Below, piece by piece: positions 46,751-57,554 of a stretch of DNA of 64,000 nt (within the stretch, counting starts at the first letter, position 1; each line of letters starts with the position of its first letter). The notes beneath the pieces are model-generated. The model saw only the letters and a list, made by a program, of their open reading frames with translations. It ran no database searches and was not told the DNA's origin. A program made the translations under genes and the position numbers. The DNA comes from Solanum dulcamara (lineage: Eukaryota; Streptophyta; Magnoliopsida; Solanales; Solanaceae): assembly GCF_947179165.1 (NCBI RefSeq), contig NC_077238.1, positions 44,405,793-44,469,792 on the forward strand, read 5' to 3'.

Positions 46751-47460
46751 GTTCAAGAAAGAGGTTTGATATGGATATGGTACCATAACATAAGGTTTAA
46801 GGTGGAGATGTGAATTTTATTAGTCCTACTTTTCCCAAATGTGCTAACTGTGGGAAAAATCATGGAGGAAGATGCTTGATCGGAATGGGTGCTTTCTATG
46901 GATATGGAAAAATAGGCCACAAGAAATCCAAGTGCCCTAATGTCACTAACACAGATAGAGAAGGTCATCCTTAAGGCCAAGTTGCTCAGGGAGGGCAAGG
47001 GAAATAAGGTGCCCAAACTTGACCTTAAGGTGGTAAACGCAATAACCGCTTCTATGCTCTTCATGCTAGGAAAGATGTGGATGAGACTCCCGATATTATT
47101 ACGGGGATGTTACGGGTATTTAACTTTGATCTTTATGCATTACTTGATCTAGGTGCCAATTTATCTTTTGTTACCCCTTACCTTGCTATAAGATTTGATG
47201 TATGCCCTAAAGTATTTTTAGAACCTTTTTTAGTTTGTACTCTTATTGGCGATTCAGTGTTGGCCAAGAGAATTTATAGAACATGTCCCATGTTGGTTTT
47301 GCATAAAGTTATTCCTTGTGATCTTTCTAAACTTGACATGACCATTTTGACATTACTATTGGTATGGATTGGTTACATACCTCTAATGCATTCATTGATT
47401 GTAGAACCTGTAGGGTCAAGTTTAAATTTCCAAATTAGCCTATTGTTAAATGGAAGGATA
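46751..47460 (+). pseudogene. pol: Element G nucleocapsid and protease
   Basis: A cysteine-rich region near 46837-46940 (CANCGKN, CLIGMGAFYGYGKIGHKKSKCP, where one knuckle Cys has become Tyr). Then from 47077 protease: [59 protein letters not shown], as in element C, stands at the active site. A frameshift precedes the end of the domain. Confidence 0.7.
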
Positions 47461-47780
47461 ATGATTTGGTGGATTGAAATTTTAAAGGACTATGATATAA
47501 GTGTGTTGTATCATTTGGGGATAGAAAATATTGTAGCCGATGCTCTTAGTTGGTTGTCCATGGATAGTTTTTATCATGTTGAGGAAGATAAGAATGAGTT
47601 GGTTAAGGATGTTCCTAGATTGGCCCATTTAGGTATCCGTTTGTTTGATTCTAATGGTGGGGGTGTTCTTGTGCATAATGGCTTGAAATTATCGCTTGGG
47701 GCGGATGTTAAGGCCAAACAAGAATATGATTTGGTTTTAGTTAGATTGAAGAAGTACATTACAAAAAAAAGCCATTGAGG
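47461..47780 (+). pseudogene. pol: Element G RNase H end fused to protease by deletion of RT
   Basis: The protease frame runs without a stop directly into [30 protein letters not shown] and HLGIRLFDSNGGGVLVHNG, the C-terminal end of RNase H and the connector. All of RT and most of RNase H (about 1.9 kb in A1) are missing. The join is near 47462. The 233-residue ORF 47077-47778 is the product of this deletion. Confidence 0.8.
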
Positions 47781-49105
47781 TTTTCTCCCAAGGGGGAGAT
47801 GGGGTACTTTAGTACCAAGATCATTTTTGTGTGCCTAAATCTTCAGAGAGTTGATGTTGAATAAGGCCCATAATTCTCGGTATTCAATTCATCTGGGATC
47901 TTCCAAGATTTATCATAATTTGAGGGAAGTGTATTAGTAGAATGACATTAAGACGGACATAACAGAGTTTGTGTCTAAGTGTCCAAATTGTCAAGAGGTG
48001 AAAGTTGTGCATCAAAAACTAGGAGGTTTAGCTCAAAATATTGAGATTCCTACTTGCAAGTGAGAAGATGTGAATATGGACTTTGTGATGGGTTTTCCTC
48101 GTACTAGAATACAACATGATTCTATTTGGGTTGTAGTAGACTGAATAAGCATATTTTCTAACTGTTAAGACTTCTTATAGTGCTAAAGATTATGCTAAGT
48201 TGTATATTTGTGAGTTGGTAAAGCTTCATAGTGTTCCCTTGTATATTATATCGGATCAAAGTACTTAGTTCACTTCACATTTTTAGAAGTCATTATAAAA
48301 GACTCTTGTTATGAAAGTCAAGTACTGTTTTTCATCCACAAACCGATGGGCAAGATGAATGAATGATCCAAACCTTTGAAGATATTATGAAGACATATGT
48401 CATAGATTTTAAGGGATGTTGGGATGAGTATTTGCCATTGATTGAGTTTTCCTACAAAGATAGCTATCACTCTATCATCCAAATGACTCCTTTTGAAGCC
48501 TTATATAAAATAATATGTAGGTCCTCTGTGGGGTTGTTGGAGATGTTCAAGATGGCATTAATTGGTCCTTATTTTTATTAGATGCAACGGAGAAAGTAAA
48601 GTTCATAAGAGAAAGATTGAAAACGACTGAAAGTCATCAAAGATGATGCTCGAACATAAGTAAAAGAGGACTTGAGTTTGATGCTGATGATTGGGTCTAT
48701 TTGAAGGTTTCACCCATGAAGGGTGTAATGTGTTTTAGTAAGAAGGGGAAATTGAGTCCTAGGTATGTGGGACCCTATAAAATCTTGAAGCATACTCGAA
48801 AGGTGGCTAATAAGTTAGACTTGCCATTGGAGTTGACTATGGTTCATTAGGTGTTCGATGTGTTGATGTTGAGGAAGTTTCTGGGTGATCCTAGTTCAAT
48901 TGTGCCTTTAGAAAGTGTGAATGTTAAAGAGACCTTGACTTATGAGGAGGTTCCGATGGAAATATTAGATAGGCAAGTGAAGTGTCTAAGAAACAAAGAG
49001 GTTGCATCCATGAAGGTTTTGTGGAGAAATGAATAAGTAGAGAGTGCTACATGTGTAGTGGAAGCGGACATGATGAAGCGTTATTCGTATCTCTTTCCTT
49101 GAACT
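47781..49105 (+). pseudogene. pol: Element G integrase and chromodomain-like tail
   Basis: Fragments in order: KCPNCQEVKV (zinc module, about 47980), MDFVMGFPRT (first Asp region, about 48077), a decayed ISDQST where other copies have SDRGT (about 48250), MIQTFEDIMKTYVIDFKG and PLIEFSYKDSYHS (48363-48470), KVSPMKGVM, GKLSPRYVGPYKI (about 48745), then EEVPMEILDRQVKCLRNKEV and KVLWRNE (48930-49035). There are many stops and frameshifts. The tail again marks Tekay. Confidence 0.75.
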
Positions 49106-49307
49106 CAAGCCTAAGCTATTAGGTTATTCTTTATTATGTATTTTATATGCATGAATGTTCATGAAGTTGATTCTAAGTCATGATTTATGTTAAGTTGAAG
49201 ATCTACTGGTTTATGCATTTTGATGTGTCATTGCATTCATGTTGGGTTGCTAGTCCTCCTTTCGTGTCTTTTCATGCTAGGTGAATCTTATTTAAGGATG
49301 AATATTT

Positions 49308-49322
49308 CCAAGGGGGAGATAT
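49308..49322 (+). other. Polypurine tract of element G
   Basis: CCAAGGGGGAGATAT directly before LTR start TGTAAGACTCC. Confidence 0.88.
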
Positions 49323-50789
49323 TGTAAGACTCCAAAAGTTTAAAAGTAGGAATGAAGGAAAAAATTTTAAAAAATGGATTGACTCAGCATCTACGAGTTA
49401 ATCTATTAGTCATAGGTACTTCTATGAGTCGTAAGATTAACTGGTAGGACTGATGCTAGGTTGGAAATATGACTAAGTAAGGGATTGAGTCTAAAATCCA
49501 AGTTATGACTCCTAGAAGGATTGATGATTCATAAAAGTGACTCATAGAGAAACTTCAGAGATTCAGGGTGTGCTGTTTTTCAAAAGATGCAAGACGAGTT
49601 TGGTCCACGACCCATAAACCTATTGACGAATTTTAAGGACGAGTCATAGAGAAACTTTAGAGGTTTAGCATTTTAGGGATTTACATGCCCTGTAGAACGA
49701 GTCATTTAAATTATGCGCAAGTTATGAAAGAGGTGACTTGGGATCCTTATTTGGTAATCTAAGAACCTAATGACATGTTTATTCAAGTATAATTTATAAT
49801 GTTGAAGGATTTTACTCATATAACAATTATGGTATGAAAATGAGCTACTCTATGAGTTTTTAAACCTATGAACAAGTATATCATACATGTTAAGTACAAT
49901 TACTTTGTTATGAGTGCCGTGCGATTTGACTTCGCACTGAATGAGGCTTAAGGTGTGGGATCGATATACGGGGTCCTTATATAAATAATCTTTTCTCATA
50001 ACTATGTGACACCATAGGAATTTCCTTTGTGACCTAGCTAGTGAATCCACATATAGCATATGTTCATGACCCGCCTAGTGGGGTAGAGTCTACTTTTGCA
50101 AGTAGATTCTCCTTTCTTCTGTTGTATGGGAAGACATCGAGATTCCATATTATAGCTCGCATGGTCTTATTGTCAGTTATGGTTTTATTCCATATATGTA
50201 TACTTTGTTAAAGTACTCTTTATGATCTCATCTATATCTTTTAAATGCTTTGATTAAACTATGGTTTTCTCAATACTCTACTTATCTTGTTTTATATCAT
50301 GCAAGTTATCTGATCATTTCATCTTATGTCTTATATTGCATGGCATGCCTACATACTTATTATATTCAAACTTACTAATGAATACTTTATTTCCTATACT
50401 GTATCATAATGTACGGGTCAAAGATTACACCTTTTCTTTACGTGGCTAGTTGAGTTCCTATACGTCAATATTGGTTAGTCCTCATTTATTCGAGGGTGAG
50501 TTATGATTTTATTTCTTTTAAAAGATTTTTGTTACTTAATATTGAGTGTGAGATAGGGAAATGTCTTATCTCCTGCCCATATTGATTAGTAGAGGCTTGT
50601 TAGATTCTCTACGTAGAGTGTATGTTGCCGAATTTTATACTCTTATGATTCATTTTCTTGAGATCTTCTTATGAATATTTCTGCTTTATTTATACCTTAT
50701 GCATTCTTAATCTATGTCAAGAGCTTGTTTGGAGACCTTCGAGGTTTTGATTGCCATGTGACATCTATAGCCTAGTTTGGGTCATGAAA
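49323..50789 (+). mobile_element. Shared LTR of the tandem composite (G 3' / H 5')
   Basis: 1,467 bp from TGTAAGACTCC to GGGTCATGAAA. It has a polypurine tract upstream and a primer-binding site downstream, so it serves both as G's 3' LTR and as the next unit's 5' LTR. It carries the common CTTATTATATTCAAACTTAC and GTGAGATAGGGAAATGTC blocks. Relative to 8945-9438 it has lost sequence after GAACGAGTCATTT (about 49700). Confidence 0.8.
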
Positions 50790-50793
50790 AATA

Positions 50794-50805
50794 TGGTATC
50801 AAAGC
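50794..50805 (+). other. Primer-binding site of unit H
   Basis: TGGTATCAAAGC, one mismatch to the initiator tRNA-Met site. Confidence 0.85.
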
Positions 50806-51031
50806 ACAAGGTTTAAGGTATCCTAGGAAGTCCAACATGCTGCATCAAGTAGAGTCTTATTCATGAGTGTGAAGTATGCCACATCTATAAATAGGAGTCT
50901 ATAAGGTATTTTAGGAAATCCTCACTTCTTTCATGATCTATGTCGTGTGATAGAGTATACTCGTAAGATTTCCTCTCCCTAACAATTCTTCTTTGTGATT
51001 TTCAGAAAATGCCTCCATAAAGAGCACCTAT
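50806..51031 (+). pseudogene. gag: Unit H leader and first codons of gag
   Basis: Leader with CCACATCTATAAATAGGAGT and a CATGATCTATGTCGTGTGAT block, then ATG at 51009 (MPP, TAA at codon 4, RAP). The same leader-plus-MPP start occurs at 52966-53110. It is cut at 51031 by a C-family LTR. Confidence 0.65.
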
Positions 51032-52965
51032 TGTAAGACCTAGAAGTCAAAAAATGAGGAACAAATGATGGAATTCCAGAAAATGCAACTTTTGGTACCA
51101 GGTGATGACAAAAAAGTCCATCACGGGCCGTAGTCCTCACCACATTTTGTGATATGCTACCGTGGTGGGTTCAGTGGTGATCACTCCTATAGGATTCTAC
51201 GTGAAGGTTCTATGGGATGTGGGACCTGTATGGAGAATTATGGACTCCATGAAGGGGACCCTCTAGATTTCCCTTTTTACCATGTTGAAGACACTAACCA
51301 CAGACACCACCACGGTCCTTAGTGATTTAACGGACCGTGGTGGGTCCTCTGTACAACACCAATCTTCAGTTTAATAAAGGTTATTGTAGTCTTTTTCTCT
51401 ATATCTACTTAATGGATGAGGACAGTTTCTAATGCTAGATTCATACCTTTTAATACCCTAAACCTTCTAAGCTTCTCATTCTCTAACATAACTCTCAAAA
51501 CCCAAAATCTTCTCTCCCAAGTATTCTCTCATGGTTGTCTTCTTCCTCAAGCAAAACTCATGGGAAATTCTCCAAGGTCGGGTCTCCATTATTTTCAATT
51601 TAGGGCTTATCAAGATCAAGGAATGTGGGACTTCATCCACAGGCTCCTTTCACCCATAGAATTCCAAATATTTCTTCTCAATTCTCTTATGATTTCATCA
51701 ATTAAAAGTCCTAATTTTATAATTTGCATTGGGTCTTCTCAATTATGATATGTATCTATATTATTAGCCTAATTATGCATAATTCACATTATGTTCCATG
51801 ATTTCAAGTTAAATTTTAATAACCCATGCTATATGCTAGTTTAAAGTATGATTTATGAGATATGATCATGATTTTCAAGTTATATTCTATGAAAGCTTTA
51901 TGCTATTAATTAAAGATGATTTATGCAAAGAAGTTTATGGGTAATGTTTTAATGATGTTTCAAGCAAGTTTATGAGAAAGGGTGACTTGAGATCCTTGAA
52001 AGGAGACTCAATACTCTAATGAATGAGTGACTTATGATCCTCGATGAAGAAGGTGACTTAAGACTCTAATATTCTTTATGAAAGGATTCGTAAAGATGGA
52101 AGGCCTATACCCATATTACGTGAATCACATGATAATGAGCTATTCCTATGAACAAGTTTATGAATTATTATTATGAAAACCTTATGATTATTACAAGTAT
52201 GATTTATGATTATGAGATGTTATGTATTCTGTGGGATGATGTACTTAGCACCGAGTGGACTTTGAGGTGGGGGCTCAAACTAAGTCCTAGTAGCAACCTC
52301 TAGTCTCTTAAACAACATTGCCACCGTAACTTTGCCAATATTTCCTAGCTAGTGGATCCACATATATCAAATTATGATAATAATTGGACGAAGCCTACCT
52401 TGGAAAGTAGCCTCACACTTTTCGATGTGGGGATCATCGAATTCCATGTAATAGATCGCATAATATTAATGTCCATTATGGTTATCCCCCATATATGCAA
52501 TTCCTTATGATGATTATGAGATTCTTTGATGCATTAACCAATGAGATAAATATTTTAATATTTTCATGACTTTACACATGTTTTAAAGATATTGGTCTTG
52601 CATTCCATGATTCATATTGATTATATCCTATATTTATTGTTTAGGCATATTCTCATATACTTAGTGCATTACATGTAACAACACATACTTTTTGTCTATA
52701 TTATATCATAATATAGGGGCCGACGATCGCGTTCATCCTCCTCCCGCTGGTGGCTAGAGTCTACTATTAGCTTATTATTGGTGATTCCTCACAGTTCGAT
52801 GATATGACATTTATTTTACATTTGACTGTTATAATTCATTATCTATGTTATCTATTGGGTAAGTTGGGAGATTGTCTCACGTCCCAATCTAGTATTAGAG
52901 GTGTGTTAGATAGTATAAGTATATGTTTTCTATTATTTCTGCATTTTGAGACTTATATTTAACTT
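51032..52965 (+). mobile_element. C-family LTR, forward, lacking its 3' end
   Basis: It starts TGTAAGACCTAGAAGTC and matches the start of C's 5' LTR (complement of 46236 downward), including the CACCACGGTCC-type phrases at 51110-51350 and the common blocks to TATTATTTCTGC. Before the expected LTR end it joins leader sequence at about 52966, with no primer-binding site. It could be a solo fragment or the 5' LTR of the following unit after a junction deletion. The ORF 51416-51748 is not a gene. Confidence 0.65.
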
Positions 52966-54230
52966 TCCACATCTATGAATAGAAGGCTATAAGGCATTTT
53001 AGGAAATTCTTACTTCCTTCATGATCTATGTCATGTGATAGAGTGTTTCCTAACACTTCCTTTCTCTAATGATCTGCCTTTATAATTTTCAAAAAATGCC
53101 TCCAAAAAGAACACCTTTTCCAAGGGGAAACAATGCTAAAGAAGCCCAAGCTCCTCAAGATAATGATCTCCTAACCGACCAAGTGACTAATGCGGAGATT
53201 CGAACCACTATTACTAAGTTAGCCCAAGTGGTGGCTAACCAAGGGGTCATGGTTCCTCCCAATATTCCTACTCCGGATTTTAGGGTGAGTGCTTTTGTAA
53301 GGATGAACTCTCTAGAGTTTCATGATTGAAAAGATAATGAGTATCTTCAAGAATTCATTGATGAGTATAAGATAGTAAGCATTATGGTTGTATCATCGGA
53401 TAATAAAGAGGAGTTGGTGACTTACCAACTCTAGGGTGTGGCTCAAGTTTGGTATACTGCACAGAAAATAAAGAGGGTGGATGAAGGTCCTATTGAATGG
53501 GAAGCCTTCAAACTTTCTTTTCTTGATCATTTTTTCCCTCTAGAGATAAGGAAGCTAAGGTGTTAGCTTTCATAAATCTTGGATAGGGCAACATGGGAAT
53601 GAGGGATTATGCCCTTAAATTCACCAAGATCGCTAAGTATGCTCCTTCATTGGTCACCGATCCACGTTCCCAAATAATTTAATTCAAATTGGTGGTATCT
53701 AAATTATCTACTAAAGAATGTCATACCACCATGCTTATTAAGGAAATGGACATATCTTGGCTCATGACTTTCCCTAAAAACATTAAGGGAGAGAGACTCA
53801 AAGAGATGAGAATGAGAGATTCTAAGAGAGCCCGATATGAAGGTGGGTTAACAATGCTAAATTTAGTGGTGGTAGTAGAATTGTCCGCTCACAAGAAGGC
53901 CAAAGTTCGAAAAAGAAGTTTGCAAATGATCGGGTGTCATACCCTAAGGCTCAAGGAGGAGGTGAGAATTCTACTAGACCTTTATTTCCCAAGTGTGCAA
54001 AATGCGAGATGAATCATAGAGAAAGATATTTGATGGGAATCAGTGCTTACTTTGAATGTGGTAAAATGGGACATAGGCAATCATAGTGTCCTCATATTGC
54101 CAACAAGGCTAGAGAAGATTGTCCTCAAGACCAAGTTGCTCGAGGGTTCCAAGATCCAAAAGGTTCCCAAGATCAACCTAAAGATGGTCAATGCAACAAC
54201 CGGTTTTATGCTCTTTATTCTAGGTAAGTA
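52966..54230 (+). pseudogene. gag: Unit I leader, gag and nucleocapsid
   Basis: Leader, then ATG 53096: MPPKRTPFPRGNN, QVTNAEIRTTITKLAQVVAN (open to 53327), a stop, then KEELVTYQL, GVAQVWYTAQK, EGPIEWEAFKLSFLDHFFPL, MGMRDYALKFTKIAKYAPS, EMDISWLMTFPKN. The knuckle region at 54000-54090 reads CAKCEMN...YFECGKMGHRQS-x-CP, with the first Cys of the second knuckle replaced and a TAG inside. The basic tail before it is frameshifted. It is colinear with Gag of A1 and C. Confidence 0.8.
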
Positions 54231-54590
54231 GTGGAAAGGACTCCCGATGTTGTTATTGGCATGTTACGAGTCTTTCACTATGGTTTCTATGCCTTGATTA
54301 ATCCGGGTGCAAATTTTTCTTTTATTACTCTTTATGTGTCTATGAGGTTTGATGTATGCCCCGAAGTATTTTTAGAACCTTTTTCCATTTATACTCCCAT
54401 AAGTGAGTCAGTTATGGCTAAAAGAGTCTATAGAAATTGTCCCATATTGAATTTGCACAAAGATATCCCTTGTCATCTTGTTGAACTTGACATGACCGAT
54501 TTTGACATTATTCTAGGTATGGATTAGTTACATGCCTCTTATGCAACCATTGATTATAGAACTCGTAGAGTCAAGTTTCAGTTGTTAATG
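54231..54590 (+). pseudogene. pol: Unit I protease
   Basis: VIGMLRVFHYGFYALINPGA, NFSFITLYVSMRFDVCPEVF, VYRNCPILNLHKDIPCHLVE, TDFDIILGMD, stop. The active-site Asp is replaced by Asn (NPGA), so even an intact frame would be inactive. Confidence 0.8.
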
Positions 54591-55240
54591 AGTTTTAGGA
54601 AGTTTTTCCCAAAGATCTCCCAAGAATTCCTCTCGAAAGGGAAATAAATATTGATATATATCTCTTACTCTATACACAACCTTTCTCTATTCCTCCTTTC
54701 TGTGTGGCTCCGGAAGAAATTAAGGAGTTGAAAGAGAAATTAAAGGATTTGTTGGATAAAGTTTTATAAGGCAAAGCATTTCACGTTGGGGTGCTCCCGT
54801 GTAGTTTGTTAGGAAGAAAGATGGGTCAATCTGAATGTGTATAGATTATCGGCAATTGAACAAGGTCACAATTAAGAATAAGTATCCCATCCCAAGGATT
54901 TATGACTTGTTCGATCAATTTCAAAGGGCCAGTTACTTTTCAAAGATTGATCTACGATTGGGTTATCATCAACTCCGAGTGAGGGAGTGTGATCCTCTAA
55001 AGACGACTTTTAGAACTTGGTATGGTCATTTTGGATTTTTGGTTATGTCTTTTAGACTAACAAATACTCGTGGTATTTAGGCAATATTTGGATATGTTTG
55101 TGATCGTCTTTATTGATGATATTTTAATTTACTCACAGAGTGAGGAAGAGCATGCCAATCATTTGAGGATTGTATCGCTAATTCTCATAGACTAACAGTT
55201 ATATACAAATTTTAGCAAATGTGATTTTTGGTTAAGGTAG
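54591..55240 (+). pseudogene. pol: Unit I reverse transcriptase
   Basis: A frameshifted start (FFPKDLPRIPLEREI), then from 54835 [41 protein letters not shown], a short deletion, and [19 protein letters not shown] (about 55090-55150), which retains the catalytic DD. Stops and at least two frameshifts break it. Confidence 0.8.
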
Positions 55241-55930
55241 GTTGCTTTTCTTTGTCATATTGTTTTCAAGAAAGGAAATATGGTTGATCCAAAAAAGGCC
55301 GAGGTAGTTAATAATTGGCCTAGACCATTGAGTCCTTCTGATATTTGGAGTTTCTTGGGTTTAGCTAGTTATTATAGATGGTTTGTGGAAGGTTTTTCTT
55401 CCATTTCATCACTCTTGACTTCTTTGACTAAAAAGAAGGTGAAATTCCAATGGTCTGAGGTATGTGAGAAGAGCTTCCAAGAGTTGAAGGATAGACTTAG
55501 CTCTGCTCCGGTGTTGACTTTACCGAAAGGTTCCAATGGATTTGTTGTGTGTTGTAATGCTTCACGAGATGGTCTTGGTTGTGTGCTAATGCAAAATAGT
55601 AAGGTGATATCTTATGGTTTAAGACAACTCAATGTGCATGAAAAGAATTACCCAACTCATGACTTGGAGTTGGCGGCAGTGGTATTTTCTTTGAAATTAT
55701 GGAGACACTATATTTATGGTGTCCACGTAAATGTTTTTATCAATCACAAGAATTTGCAATATGTGTTCACTCAAAAGGACTCGAATATTCGATAAAGGAC
55801 ATGGCTTGAAATTTTAAAATATTATGATATGAGTGTGCTATACCATTCGGGTAGGGAAAATATGATTGCCAACACTCTTTGTAGATTATCGTGTCGCTCA
55901 TATTAAGGATGGAAAGAAAGAGATAGTTTG
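55241..55930 (+). pseudogene. pol: Unit I RNase H
   Basis: Open from 55280 to 55795: [19 protein letters not shown], then [17 protein letters not shown] (first catalytic Asp changed to Asn), [18 protein letters not shown] (Glu kept), [12 protein letters not shown] (Asp changed to Asn), a stop, and a decayed last block IANTLCRL (Asp changed to Asn). Three of four catalytic acids are lost, each as Asn. Confidence 0.8.
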
Positions 55931-56706
55931 AGATGTGCATAGATTAACCCGGTTGGGTGTTCAATTGGTTTATTCCAAGGATGGGGGTGTTATTTTGCAA
56001 AATGGTTCTAAATTATCTCTTGTGGCATATGTAAAGTCAAAACAAGATGATGATCCTTCTTTGGTTGAATTGAAGAAAGCGGTTTCTAAAAAATCCACAA
56101 AGGCTTTCTCCCAAGGGGAGATGGTTTTTTAAGATATCAAGGCCGATTATGTGAGTCAAATGTTGATGTATTGAGAAATATGTTTTTTTCTGGGCTCATA
56201 GTTTGCGTTATTCTATTCATCCTGGTTTAACAAAGATGTATCAAAATTTGAGAGAAGTATATTGGTGGAATGGCATAAAAGGAGACATTGCAGAATTTGT
56301 GTCTAAGTGCCTAAATTGCCAACAAGTAAAAGTTGAGCATCAAAACCCTAGAGGTTTGGCTCAAGACATTGAGATTCCTACTTGAAAGTTGGAAGCCTTG
56401 AATATGGACTTTATTATAGGATTGACTCGTACTCGTAGGCCGCATGATTTTATTTGGGTGATTATTGACCGAGTGACTAAGTCAGCTCATTTTCTCCTAA
56501 TTAAAGCCTTATATTTAGCCGAGGACTATGCTAGATTGTATGTACGAGAGTTGGTCAAGCTTCATGGTATTCCATTGTCTATCATTTATGATTGAGGTAC
56601 TCAGTTTACATCTCAGTTTTGGAGATCCTTCCAAAAGGGTCTTGGTACCTAAGTGATACTTAGTATGTATTTTCACCCACAAAAGGATGGTCAAGCCAAA
56701 CATACC
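55931..56706 (+). pseudogene. pol: Unit I integrase, truncated
   Basis: Connector from 55935 (HRLTRLGVQLVYSKDGG), then RYSIHPGLTKMYQNLREVYW and CLNCQQVKVEHQ (zinc module, 56203-56340), NMDFIIGLTRT (first Asp, about 56400), VRELVKLHGIPLSIIYD-stop-GTQF (second Asp), and FHPQKDGQAKHTI (Glu position changed to Lys, about 56670-56706). The coding sequence stops there and joins LTR sequence; the C-terminal domain and tail are deleted. Confidence 0.8.
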
Positions 56707-57043
56707 ATTCTCCACGTGACTAGTTGAGTTCCTATACGTCGAACATTGGTGAGTCCTCATCTATTAGAGGGCCAGTTATGAGTTTATTTCTTCCTAAAGA
56801 CTTTTGTTATTTTACATTGAAGGTGAGCTAGGGACATATCTTAGCCCCCGCCCATATTAGTTAGTAGAGGCTTGTTGGATGAACTACTTATACTTTTATG
56901 TTTCATGTTCTTGAGATCTTCTTATGATTGTTTCCACTTTATTTATACCTTATGAATGCATATGATACATTAAGAGGCTTGGTTAGAGTCCTTCGGGGTT
57001 TTGATCAATGTGTTATGTATAGGGTCTAGTCTGGGTTGCGATA
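56707..57043 (+). mobile_element. Terminal LTR fragment of the composite
   Basis: CCACGTGACTAGTTGAGTTCC onward matches 50430-50789 of the shared LTR and ends GGGTTGCGATA at 57043. About 1.1 kb of LTR start and the end of integrase are deleted at the join. Confidence 0.75.
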
Positions 57044-57554
57044 GTTACTAGTTCTAACTATTAAGTGTCCTCAAAATCAAAGAATTAACCATTTTCACTC
57101 ACTATCAATAGAGTATTATTGTACTAAGCCTCTCACTCTAAGAAAGAAATTCAAGATATATCAAAACATAACATAGGCTTGCCAATAGTGTATTACTAAG
57201 TAATATAAAACCTAGAACTGTAAGATCATAAGGACTATTTTGGGTTGTAATATCGGCTAAGGGACAGGTAGGAATTATTTGGTTAAAAATAGTGACTACT
57301 ATTCCCTATGCATTCTAAGAGACAGACAAGATTAGTAGAGTTCTTCTTCTTTACTTTAACCTACTTTTTAACTATCCATGATACTTTCCCCCTCCTTTTC
57401 ACTGCTCTTGAGATATTCCTTTTTCTTCGCTACTATAACACCACTCAAAATGCTCAAGAGTTCCTTAAGAATGCCTTGGATTAGGCCTCTCAAGTAATGC
57501 ATTATCCTTAATCTTTTTGAAAAATCGGGGTTCGAAATATCCATCAGGGGGTCA
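57044..57554. other. Right flank of the nest, unidentified
   Basis: It starts with GTTAC, the possible partner of ATTAC at 8940-8944. No domain, LTR or RNA gene recognised. The minus-strand ORF 57368-57649 crosses into the following LTR and looks fortuitous. Confidence 0.45.

Larger units (their letters stand above)
8945..57043 (+). mobile_element. Outermost composite Tekay element (G/H/I) containing the whole nest
   Basis: The parts in forward order are: LTR start 8945-9438; gag-pol fragments 46237-49105; polypurine tract 49308-49322; LTR 49323-50789; primer-binding site 50794-50805; a gag start; a C-family LTR fragment (51032 to about 52965); a second leader and gag-pol (52966-56700); and a terminal LTR piece ending 57043. 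One LTR with a polypurine tract before it and a primer-binding site after it means LTR-interior-LTR-interior-LTR, the usual product of unequal recombination. The flanking ATTAC/GTTAC supports a single original insertion. Reverse element C (9439-46236) fills the gap. Confidence 0.6.
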
